A stretch of 10,407 nt of DNA. Origin: Clostridia bacterium (lineage in GTDB: Bacteria; Bacillota; Clostridia; Christensenellales; Maliibacteriaceae). The notes below the pieces were generated by a model that worked only from the letters and a program-made list of their open reading frames with translations, did no database searches and was not told the DNA's origin. The translations under genes and the position numbers were made by a program. The DNA lies in the NCBI GenBank assembly GCA_017935825.1, contig JAGBGW010000067.1, positions 1 to 10,407 of the forward strand, written 5' to 3'. Shown here in pieces: positions 1-6,386 of this stretch. The first letter of the stretch is position 1. Each line of letters begins with the position of its first letter.

Positions 1-394
1 AACGGGTGGTTTCATCCGCACCGATGATGGTGCGAATCTCCACATCGGCAAAGCCGCCCAAGCGCTGCATGGCGTCGCGGACCTGAATCTGCTTTCTGAC
101 AAGCTGGGCATCGTAGCGCATATGCTGCAGGGAGCAGCCGCCGCATTTTGCGTAAACCTCGCAGGATGCTTCCACACGCTCGGCACAGGGCTCGATGATG
201 GACAAAAGTTTGCCCACAGCGTAGTTTTTGGCGCACTTGATGATGAGGGCTTCTACCGTCTCCCCCGGCAGGGCGCCTTCCACAAAAATTGCCGCGCCTT
301 CATAGCGGCCCACGCCAAAGGCACGGTTGTCCAGATTGTCGATGACAAGGTGGATCTTCTGATTTTTCTGTACGGGAAGCTGAATTTTACTCAA
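1..394 (-). CDS. rlmD: 23S rRNA (uracil-C5)-methyltransferase, RlmD/RlmCD (RumA/TrmA) family, N-terminal part, runs off left edge
   Basis: The first 131 residues are visible. The family uses S-adenosylmethionine to methylate C5 of uridines in 23S rRNA (U1939 in E. coli; one enzyme does U747 and U1939 in Bacillus). Residues about 4-63 form a TRAM-type RNA-binding domain. A [4Fe-4S] motif follows: C78-x5-C84-G-G-C87, leading into SLQHMRYDAQL, which is typical of the family. The fourth cysteine and the methyltransferase domain lie outside the window. The start is TTG at 394: an in-frame TAA sits 12 bases upstream, no ATG occurs before residue 92, and AAGGAG (408-403) is 8 nt away. That ribosome site directly follows the pfkA terminator, so expression needs readthrough or a promoter inside pfkA. 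I am sure of the family but less sure whether it is the RlmD- or RlmCD-type enzyme. Confidence 0.9.
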   Translation of the reverse strand, partial: MSKIQLPVQKNQKIHLVIDNLDNRAFGVGRYEGAAIFVEGALPGETVEALIIKCAKNYAVGKLLSIIEPCAERVEASCEVYAKCGGCSLQHMRYDAQLVRKQIQVRDAMQRLGGFADVEIRTIIGADETTR

Positions 395-413
395 CGTGAT
401 TTCTCCTTATTGA

Positions 414-444
414 AAAAGGAGCATATCAAACATATGCTCCTTTT
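414..444 (-). terminator. Intrinsic terminator after pfkA
   Basis: A perfect 13-bp inverted repeat (AAAAGGAGCATAT, 5-nt loop, ATATGCTCCTTTT) lies 13 bp past the pfkA stop. On the minus strand it ends in a run of five T. The plus-strand side also ends in TTTT. The hairpin finishes only 6 bases before the Shine-Dalgarno of the methyltransferase gene, so it may also attenuate that gene. Confidence 0.85.
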
Positions 445-457
445 ACGTATTCCATTC

Positions 458-1417
458 TTAGAATGCAAGGTCATAAGCCAGGCGGTAAAGCTTGGTATGA
501 TGCTTCTTGCTTGCTGCAAGTGCCTCGGTGATATCGTAGTCACGGATGTGGTTGTTGATGATGCCCACAACGCGATTTTCCTTGCCGTCACGAAGCAGTT
601 CCACAGCGCGGCCTGCAAGACGTGCAGCAAGCGTGGAGTCGTTGGCAGTGGGGTCACCGCCACGCTGTACGTGACCAAGTACGGTGGAACGAATGTCAAG
701 ACCGGTGCGCTCGATCAGCTGCTTTGCGATATCCTCTGCATCGCCTGCGCCCTCTGCAACGACGATGATGGCGGACTGAACGCCCATCTCATCACGGTTG
801 CGAAGCTTCTGTGCGATATCGTCGATATCCCATTTGAATTCGGGGATCAAAACTGCCTCTGCGCCGCAAGCAACGCCGGAGAACAGTGCGATATCGCCGC
901 AGTGACGACCCATAACTTCGATAACACCGACGCGGCCATGGGAATCCATGGTGTCGCGGATCTTGCCGATGGAAGATACGACGGTATTGATCGCAGTATC
1001 AAAGCCGATGCAGTAGTCGGTATATGCAAGGTCGTTGTCGATGGTTGCGGGAACACCGATGGTGGGGATACCCAGCTGGGACAGCAGATGTGCACCCTGG
1101 AAGGTACCGTCGCCGCCAATTGCAACAACACCTTCGATGCCATTTTCTTTCAGATTCAGCACTGCCTTACGGCGGCCTTCTTCCGTCTTAAACTCGGGGC
1201 AACGGGCAGTATGCAAAATGGTACCGCCGCGCTGTGCGATGCCGCTGACGTCACGTCTGGTCAAAACGCGCATATCGCCGTTGATCAGACCGCTGTAGCC
1301 GTCCATGATACCGTAGACCTGAATGCCGTTGACGTACGCCACACGTACAACAGCACGGATCGCTGCGTTCATACCCGGCGCATCGCCGCCGCTCGTTAAA
1401 ACACCAATGCGTCTCAT
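458..1417 (-). CDS. pfkA: ATP-dependent 6-phosphofructokinase
   Basis: This cytoplasmic enzyme phosphorylates fructose-6-phosphate to fructose-1,6-bisphosphate, the committed step of glycolysis. The length (319 aa) equals that of the Bacillus enzyme, so numbering transfers directly. Visible sites are the ATP loop TSGGDAPG (8-15), GGDGT (101-105) with Gly104 marking ATP and not PPi use, the catalytic TIDND (125-129, base Asp127), Arg162, MGR (169-171), Arg243, and H249 with QRGG (251-254) for the sugar phosphate. Position 124 is Ala where the ATP enzymes I know have Gly and PPi enzymes have Lys. Effector-site residues Arg21, Arg25, Arg54, Arg154 and Glu187 are present, but 211 is Met and 213 is Val where Bacillus has Arg and Lys. 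The start is ATG with AGAGAGGA 5 nt upstream. The gene has its own promoter and terminator. Pyruvate kinase, the usual next gene in Clostridium, is not there. Confidence 0.97.
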   Translation of the reverse strand: MRRIGVLTSGGDAPGMNAAIRAVVRVAYVNGIQVYGIMDGYSGLINGDMRVLTRRDVSGIAQRGGTILHTARCPEFKTEEGRRKAVLNLKENGIEGVVAIGGDGTFQGAHLLSQLGIPTIGVPATIDNDLAYTDYCIGFDTAINTVVSSIGKIRDTMDSHGRVGVIEVMGRHCGDIALFSGVACGAEAVLIPEFKWDIDDIAQKLRNRDEMGVQSAIIVVAEGAGDAEDIAKQLIERTGLDIRSTVLGHVQRGGDPTANDSTLAARLAGRAVELLRDGKENRVVGIINNHIRDYDITEALAASKKHHTKLYRLAYDLAF

Positions 1418-1446
1418 AGTAATCCTCTCTTTATTTCAAGCTCTGG

Positions 1447-1470
1447 ATGCACGCATACGCATGCACATAT
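1447..1470. other. 24-nt alternating purine-pyrimidine tract in the pfkA leader
   Basis: Every base from 1447 to 1470 alternates purine and pyrimidine (ATGCACGCATACGCATGCAC, then ATAT). Such tracts are prone to Z-DNA. On the minus strand the same bases form an imperfect palindrome (TGCATGCG / TGCGTGCA) able to fold in RNA into about 7 bp with a 4-nt loop. The tract covers the predicted transcription start of pfkA and the first part of its leader. A structural role or an operator is inference. Confidence 0.5.
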
Positions 1471-1471
1471 T

Positions 1472-1500
1472 ATTATAGCCGCATGAGCGAATAAATTCTA
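1472..1500 (-). promoter_or_regulatory. Putative sigma-A promoter of pfkA
   Basis: A perfect -10 box TATAAT lies at 1477-1472. Seventeen bases upstream is a poor -35, TAGAAT (1500-1495). The predicted start near 1465 gives a leader of about 48 nt. The upstream stretch is AT-rich and follows a possible dnaE terminator, in agreement with a separate transcript. The weak -35 suggests help from an activator or the upstream A/T tract. Confidence 0.55.
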
Positions 1501-1505
1501 TTAAA

Positions 1506-1537
1506 AAATTACAACATTTTGCATTTAATGGTAATTT
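1506..1537 (-). terminator. Possible weak terminator of dnaE
   Basis: On the minus strand, AAATTAC (1537-1531) pairs with GTAATTT (1512-1506), with an inner CATT/AATG pairing, followed by three more T (1505-1503). It overlaps the dnaE stop codon. The stem is AT-rich and therefore weak. It is supported mainly by position, between dnaE and the pfkA promoter. Confidence 0.4.
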
Positions 1538-4500
1538 AAGTCCATTTTACGGATTCTTTTCCAAAAATTTGCTGTAATTTTTCAGTTAATGCATCGCTGA
1601 AGGAAACCACATAGGGCTCGGACATGCGGAAGGTCTCTTTGGTTTGCGCAAAATAGATGAATACGGGGACATCACCCTGATGCTGCAATATGATTTCCTT
1701 TGCCCGATCCAGCTGCAGTACATCATCTTTGCTTGCCACGCGAAGGAAAAGCTTTTTGGGCTTGGAAGAAGTGCTCTCCTCTGCCCTCTTTTCGCTCAGT
1801 GCCACGGGAAGCTGGAAGGTGTCCGCGATGATCTTTGCATCTTCATCCTCACGCATGGTGATGCGGCCCGAAACCGTGACGATGCCGTCCTGTTGCAGGA
1901 GCGAGGAATACTGCTGATAGGTTCTGGGGAACACGATCACTTCCACACTGCCCACGAAGTCCTCCATCTGCACGAATGCCATCATGGTGGCGGACTTGGT
2001 GATCTTGGTCTTTACTTCCGACAAAAGACCTGTGAAGGTGACGGACATGCCGTCCTGCACATGGGTATTTGCTTCCGTGGTGGGTTCCTCCTCATCCTGC
2101 AAAATCAAATCGCTTGTGAGGATGGAGTTTTTCTCCACCAAAGCGGTGTAGGAATCAAGGGGATGACCGCTGATATACACGCCCGTCATGTCACGCTCGT
2201 GCAGAAGCTGCTCTCCACGGGTGAAGTCGGGCACATTGGGCCATGCTTCCTGCGTTTCCTGCGTGGTGAAGACTTCTTCCATGGCAAACAGGGACATCTG
2301 CCCTGCGATGTTCTTCTTTCGCTCATTGTGCACAGCGGACAAAATGGTATCGTAGCCTGCTGCCATACGGGAACGGGAAATGCCGAAGGAATCAAAGGCA
2401 CCTGCCAAAATCAGCGATTCGCAAAGACCTTTGTTGATGGCCTCCTGCGGCACGCGGCGGCAGAAGTCAAGGAAGCCTGTGTAGGGACCCGATTCGTCTC
2501 GTGTGCGGACGATTTCATCCACCGCGCCTACGCCAACGCGCTTGACGGCGGCAAGACCGAAGCGGATATTATCACCGTCTGCGGTGAATTTCGCACGGCT
2601 CTTGTTTACGTCAGGCGGCAGGACTTCGATGCCCATGCGGCGCGCAGCCTGTACGTAGAGCGAAACTTTATCGCGGGAGGTGACGAAGCTGTTTAAGAGC
2701 GCCGTCATAAATGCCACGGGATGGTGCACCCGAAGGTACGCCGTCTGGTATGCAACAAAAGCATATGCGGCAGCGTGGGATTTGTTGAATGCATAGGCAG
2801 CAAAGGAGGTCATCTCGTCGAAGACCTGCGCCGCGATGTCGGCGCGGATTCCAAGGCGCACGGCACCCGGAACTTCCACCACGCCGTCTTTTTCAAGACC
2901 GTTGATGAAGACTTCCCGTTCATGTGCCATTACGTCCGCCTTCTTCTTTGCCATGGCGCGGCGCACAAGGTCGCTTCGGCCAAGGGAATACCCTGCCATG
3001 TCGCGGACGATCTGCATGACCTGTTCCTGATAAACCATACAGCCGTAGGTGACGGACAAGGTCTTTTCAAGAAGGGGATGCAGGTATGTAACCGTCTCGG
3101 GATGGTATTTGCCTGCAACATAGCGCGGAATGGAATCCATGGGACCGGGACGATACAGCGATACACCTGCGATGATATCTTCAAACGTGCTGGGTTTCAG
3201 TTCCCGAAGGAACACGCGCATGCCTGCGCTTTCCAGCTGGAACACGCCGTCGGTATCGCCGCGGGAGAGCAGGTCATATACCGCAGGATCATCCAGCGGA
3301 ATATGCTCCATATCAAGCTTCTCCCCCGTCTGCTCATAGACGATCTGCACCGCATCGCGGATGACGGTCAGAGTGCGAAGACCAAGGAAGTCCATCTTGA
3401 GCAAGCCCAGCTGCTCGATGGTACCCATGGGAAACTGGGTGGTGACCACGTTGTCGTTCAGCTGCAGGGGCACATACTGGTTCAAGGGATCGCGGGAGAT
3501 CACCACGCCTGCTGCATGGGTGGATGCATGGCGCGGCATGCCCTCCAACGTACGCGCGATCTCGATCAGGTGGGCGATCTGCTCATCTTCCTCCCGCATG
3601 GCGGCAAGCTCGGGGTTCATCTTCAGCGCTTTATCGATGGTCATGCCAAGCTCATTGGGCACAGCTTTGGAAATTTTGTCCACCTGTGCGTAGGGCATAT
3701 TCAGCGCTCGTCCCACGTCGCGGATGACTGCGCGTGCTGCCATGGTACCGAAGGTGATGATCTGGGAAACGCGATCCACGCCGTACTTTCTTGTGACGTA
3801 GTCAATGACTTCCTGACGACGTTCGAAACAGAAGTCCACGTCGATATCGGGCATAGTAACGCGCTCGGGGTTTAAGAAACGCTCAAAGAGCAGTTCATAG
3901 CGGAGCGGATCGATGGTGGTGATGTCAAGGCTGTAGGCAACAAGGGAACCTGCTGCAGAACCTCGACCGGGACCCACCATGATGCCATGGTCTTTTGCGT
4001 ATTTGATGAAATCCCACACGATGAGGAAGTAATCCACAAAGCCCATGGTGCGGATGGTGTCAAGCTCGTAGGCAAGACGGTCCTCCATTTCTTTTGTAAC
4101 GGTGTCATACTTGCGGTTCATGCCTGCAACACAAAGCTCCTGCAAGTAAGAGAAGGCTTCCGTGCCTTGAGGCAAATCGTATTTGGGCAGACGGTAGTGA
4201 CCGAACTCAAACTCCACATGGCAGCGCTGCGCGATCTTTTGAGAATTCTCCACCGCACCGGGGAACTGGGCAAAACGGCGCGCCATTTCCTCGGGGGATT
4301 TCAGGTAGAACTCGTCCGTCTCAAAGCGCATGCGCTTTTCATCGTCCATGGTCTTGCCCGTCTGGATGCAAAGCAGCACCTCATGCGCCGCCGCATCCTC
4401 GCGGGAGACGTAGTGCACGTCGTTGGTGGCAACGTAGTCGATGCCCGTCTCGCGGTGCAGACGATCAAGAAGCGAATTGACCTTCTTTTGCTCGATGAGC

Positions 4501-5030
4501 CCCGAATCCTGCAGTTCGAGGAAGAAATTGCCGTGACCGAACATCTCGTCCAGCTGCAGTGCCATGCGCTTTGCTTCGTCGTACTCGCCGTTCAAAAGAA
4601 GGCGCTGCACGTCGCCGCTCAAGCACGCGGAAAGACAGATCAAACCTTCCGTATGCTTGGACAGCAGCTCATAATCGATTCTTGGACGGTAATAGTAACC
4701 GCGTGTGAATGCCTCGGAGCAAAGATAGACCAGATTTTCATAGCCCTTCTGGTTTTCGCAAAGCAGGATCAGATGGGCATACTCGCGGAAGCGCGAAGTC
4801 TTCTGGTCCATGTCCTGCACCACGTACACTTCGCACCCGATCACAGGATGGATGCCGCGCTTTTTTGCCTCCTGATAGAAGTCGATCACGCCGTACATGA
4901 CGCCGTGGTCGGTGATGGCGACGGAATCCATGCCCATTTCAAGGCAAGCATCCATAAGCCTGTCGATACGGGATGCCCCGTCCAGCAGGCTGTAGTTGGT
5001 ATGTACGTGAAGATGTGCAAACGATGCCAA
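1536..5030 (-). CDS. dnaE: DNA polymerase III subunit alpha, DnaE type
   Basis: This replicative polymerase subunit extends DNA and RNA primers at the fork; in Firmicutes DnaE typically works beside PolC. The length is 1164 aa, full for the family. The N-terminal PHP domain (about 1-270) keeps its likely metal ligands: HLHVH (6-10), TDHG (40-43), Glu66, His86, Cys136 and NDVH (203-206), so a metal-dependent proofreading nuclease may be intact. The polymerase carries GPGRGSAAGS (353-362), PDIDVDF (394-400, catalytic Asp395 and Asp397) and KMDFLGLRT (545-553, third Asp547). FNKSHAAAYA (748-757) is also typical. An OB fold spans about 995-1075, and the C-terminal tail runs to 1164. The start is TTG: the HxH motif lies at residues 6-10, an in-frame stop is just upstream, and AGAGG is 8 nt away. 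It sits between the HPr-like gene and pfkA, as in many Clostridia. Confidence 0.97.
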   Translation of the reverse strand: MASFAHLHVHTNYSLLDGASRIDRLMDACLEMGMDSVAITDHGVMYGVIDFYQEAKKRGIHPVIGCEVYVVQDMDQKTSRFREYAHLILLCENQKGYENLVYLCSEAFTRGYYYRPRIDYELLSKHTEGLICLSACLSGDVQRLLLNGEYDEAKRMALQLDEMFGHGNFFLELQDSGLIEQKKVNSLLDRLHRETGIDYVATNDVHYVSREDAAAHEVLLCIQTGKTMDDEKRMRFETDEFYLKSPEEMARRFAQFPGAVENSQKIAQRCHVEFEFGHYRLPKYDLPQGTEAFSYLQELCVAGMNRKYDTVTKEMEDRLAYELDTIRTMGFVDYFLIVWDFIKYAKDHGIMVGPGRGSAAGSLVAYSLDITTIDPLRYELLFERFLNPERVTMPDIDVDFCFERRQEVIDYVTRKYGVDRVSQIITFGTMAARAVIRDVGRALNMPYAQVDKISKAVPNELGMTIDKALKMNPELAAMREEDEQIAHLIEIARTLEGMPRHASTHAAGVVISRDPLNQYVPLQLNDNVVTTQFPMGTIEQLGLLKMDFLGLRTLTVIRDAVQIVYEQTGEKLDMEHIPLDDPAVYDLLSRGDTDGVFQLESAGMRVFLRELKPSTFEDIIAGVSLYRPGPMDSIPRYVAGKYHPETVTYLHPLLEKTLSVTYGCMVYQEQVMQIVRDMAGYSLGRSDLVRRAMAKKKADVMAHEREVFINGLEKDGVVEVPGAVRLGIRADIAAQVFDEMTSFAAYAFNKSHAAAYAFVAYQTAYLRVHHPVAFMTALLNSFVTSRDKVSLYVQAARRMGIEVLPPDVNKSRAKFTADGDNIRFGLAAVKRVGVGAVDEIVRTRDESGPYTGFLDFCRRVPQEAINKGLCESLILAGAFDSFGISRSRMAAGYDTILSAVHNERKKNIAGQMSLFAMEEVFTTQETQEAWPNVPDFTRGEQLLHERDMTGVYISGHPLDSYTALVEKNSILTSDLILQDEEEPTTEANTHVQDGMSVTFTGLLSEVKTKITKSATMMAFVQMEDFVGSVEVIVFPRTYQQYSSLLQQDGIVTVSGRITMREDEDAKIIADTFQLPVALSEKRAEESTSSKPKKLFLRVASKDDVLQLDRAKEIILQHQGDVPVFIYFAQTKETFRMSEPYVVSFSDALTEKLQQIFGKESVKWT

Positions 5031-5068
5031 GGCTTTTTCCTCTTTAAGTTAAAATGATTGCGGAATCA

Positions 5069-5093
5069 AAGTGCCGCGTATGCCGCGGCACTT
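5069..5093 (-). terminator. GC-rich hairpin between the HPr-like gene and dnaE
   Basis: AAGTGCCGCG pairs perfectly with CGCGGCACTT (10 bp, 5-nt loop), 15 bp after the HPr-like stop codon and 38 bp before dnaE. On the minus strand the tail is TTGATTCC, a poor U-tract. It is therefore a weak or partial terminator, an attenuator or an mRNA-stabilising stem, and not a certain terminator. Confidence 0.5.
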
Positions 5094-5108
5094 GTGTATG
5101 TGGTTTCG

Positions 5109-5366
5109 TTACTGGGCTGCGTTTTCGTCGATCAGGTCGATGATCGCCTGCAGCGCCTTTTTCTCATCGCGGCCGTCGCAGACCACGGTCAGCTGGATAT
5201 CCGTGTTGGGGTGTGCGATGGCCATAACGCCCATGACGGATTTGACATTGATCAGGCGCGTACCCATGCGGAACATGATCTGGCAGCGGAACTGTTCAGC
5301 TGCATTGACCAGTTTGGAAACAAATGCGGTGTCCAGGTTTTTGATCACGACGTCTTGTTTAATCAT
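5109..5366 (-). CDS. HPr-family regulatory protein lacking the phosphocarrier histidine (Crh-like)
   Basis: At 85 aa this matches the HPr fold length. True HPr carries phosphate on His15 for sugar import by the PTS and is also phosphorylated by HprK on Ser46 for CcpA control. Here NVKSVMGVMAI (40-50) matches the region around Ser46, placing the serine at residue 43. Counting back with no gap puts Asp12 at the His15 position and Ala14 at the Arg17 position. The usual GIHARPA motif is replaced by NLDTAFV. The protein therefore should not carry PTS phosphate. Crh of Bacillus has Gln at this position and also lies just after whiA, so a Crh-like regulatory role is the best inference. The start is ATG with a strong GGAGGA 8 nt upstream. 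Hairpins flank the gene on both sides, and no hprK is visible. It could instead be a degenerate HPr with another partner. Confidence 0.85.
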   Translation of the reverse strand: MIKQDVVIKNLDTAFVSKLVNAAEQFRCQIMFRMGTRLINVKSVMGVMAIAHPNTDIQLTVVCDGRDEKKALQAIIDLIDENAAQ

Positions 5367-5396
5367 GATGAAAATCCTCCTGTTTTTTCTTTTATA

Positions 5397-5417
5397 AAAA
5401 CGGTCTCCTGCCGTTTT
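5397..5417 (-). terminator. Hairpin with short U-tract between whiA and the HPr-like gene
   Basis: On the minus strand AAAACGG (5417-5411) pairs with CCGTTTT (5403-5397), giving 7 bp with a 7-nt loop, and the descending arm runs into a stretch of five T. It lies 9 bp past the whiA stop codon and 16 bp before the Shine-Dalgarno of the HPr-like gene. It probably reduces readthrough between the two genes. Confidence 0.5.
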
Positions 5418-5426
5418 GAATCAAGT

Positions 5427-6371
5427 TTATTCTTCCGATCCCTGCAGCAATGCCGCAAGATGCACAAGCTTACGCAGGCGATGGTTGACACCCGACTTTG
5501 TGATGTTCATCATCTGGGCAAGCTCATCCAAGGATGCCTCGGGGTATTCCAGTCGCATCTCCGCCATCTGACGGATGGAAAGGGACTGCTCGCGCAGCAC
5601 GCCCTCGCGCTCCAAAAACTCGATGGCACGGATTTGTTTCAGTGCCGCATTGGTGGTTTTGTTGATATTTGCCGTGGAGCAGTTGACGGATCGGTTGACG
5701 TCGTTTTTGATCTCGCGGATCATGCGTTCGTCTTCCATCTGCAAATAGGCATTGTGGGCGCCGATTCGGGCAAGGTACTGCAGCACACACTCGGATTCCT
5801 TGACGTAGACGATGTTTTTTTCTTTTCGCACCGTCATATGGGCATTGATGTCCATGGAATACAAAAGGTCGCAAAGATCGCTTGCAAGCTGCGCGGATTC
5901 AAGGACAAATTCCAGGTGATAGCCTTTGCTTGGGGGCAGCATGGTGCCGCAGGCAAAGAACACACCGCGAAGGTAGGCATCCATGCAGCAGTCGTTCATC
6001 GGACGATAGCCGATGCCGTCTTCAAAGAAAGAGCCGCCATCGTCTGTCTCCTGCAACATGCCGCAGGCTAGAAGAGCCTCTCGTGCCTGTTCCCCCACCA
6101 GCGCAATTTCGATGCGCTCGATGCGATTTAACTGTTCACGCTCCACACGACGGATGTCGCATTCTGCATCAAAGACACGGCGCACAAGGGACAAAATGCG
6201 CTGTGCAACAGGTTCGATGGAGGTGGAAAGCGTCAGCGACACACCCTGACGGTTGATGCCGATGACACCGCAAAACCGCATCATGGCATACAATTCCGCA
6301 CGGCGGCAGCAGTCGCTTCGCACCGCGACGCGACAAGCTTCCAATTTAGTCTGTGAAGAAAAAGATGCCAT
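5427..6371 (-). CDS. whiA: DNA-binding protein WhiA
   Basis: WhiA (YvcL in Bacillus) binds DNA. It drives sporulation septation in Streptomyces and affects cell division and chromosome segregation in Bacillus. The 314-aa length is normal. The N-terminal two thirds have the degenerate LAGLIDADG homing-endonuclease fold, with YLRGVFFACGTM (133-144) as the main motif and NRSVNCSTANINKTTNAA (226-243) as the second family signature. The C-terminal helix-turn-helix spans about 264-304, including LDELAQMMNITKSGVNHRLR. The start is ATG with AGGAG 9 nt upstream; this site lies against the rapZ stop codon (15-bp gap), so the two genes are co-transcribed. The yvcK gene usually found just before whiA is missing. 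Confidence 0.95.
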   Translation of the reverse strand: MASFSSQTKLEACRVAVRSDCCRRAELYAMMRFCGVIGINRQGVSLTLSTSIEPVAQRILSLVRRVFDAECDIRRVEREQLNRIERIEIALVGEQAREALLACGMLQETDDGGSFFEDGIGYRPMNDCCMDAYLRGVFFACGTMLPPSKGYHLEFVLESAQLASDLCDLLYSMDINAHMTVRKEKNIVYVKESECVLQYLARIGAHNAYLQMEDERMIREIKNDVNRSVNCSTANINKTTNAALKQIRAIEFLEREGVLREQSLSIRQMAEMRLEYPEASLDELAQMMNITKSGVNHRLRKLVHLAALLQGSEE

Positions 6372-6386
6372 CGTTCAAAACTCCTG

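Noticed and set aside
12..236. Minus-strand frame overlapping the left-edge methyltransferase in another phase
   Set aside because: The methyltransferase frame holds the iron-sulphur and TRAM motifs. The other frame has none.
122..5057. Long open frames on the plus strand opposite pfkA and dnaE (for example 122-1399, 1644-2696, 2721-3875, 3987-5057)
   Set aside because: They mirror the minus-strand genes, whose proteins carry full family motifs. The plus-strand translations are rich in Cys and His, have no recognisable motifs and lack ribosome sites.
5109..5366. Calling this an ordinary PTS phosphocarrier HPr (ptsH)
   Set aside because: The phosphoryl-accepting histidine and its arginine partner are absent, so the standard function cannot be supported.
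5058..6071. Plus-strand open frame opposite the HPr-like gene and whiA, and similar frames opposite rapZ, murB and the solute-binding-like gene
   Set aside because: They are antisense shadows of well-supported genes with no start signals or known motifs.
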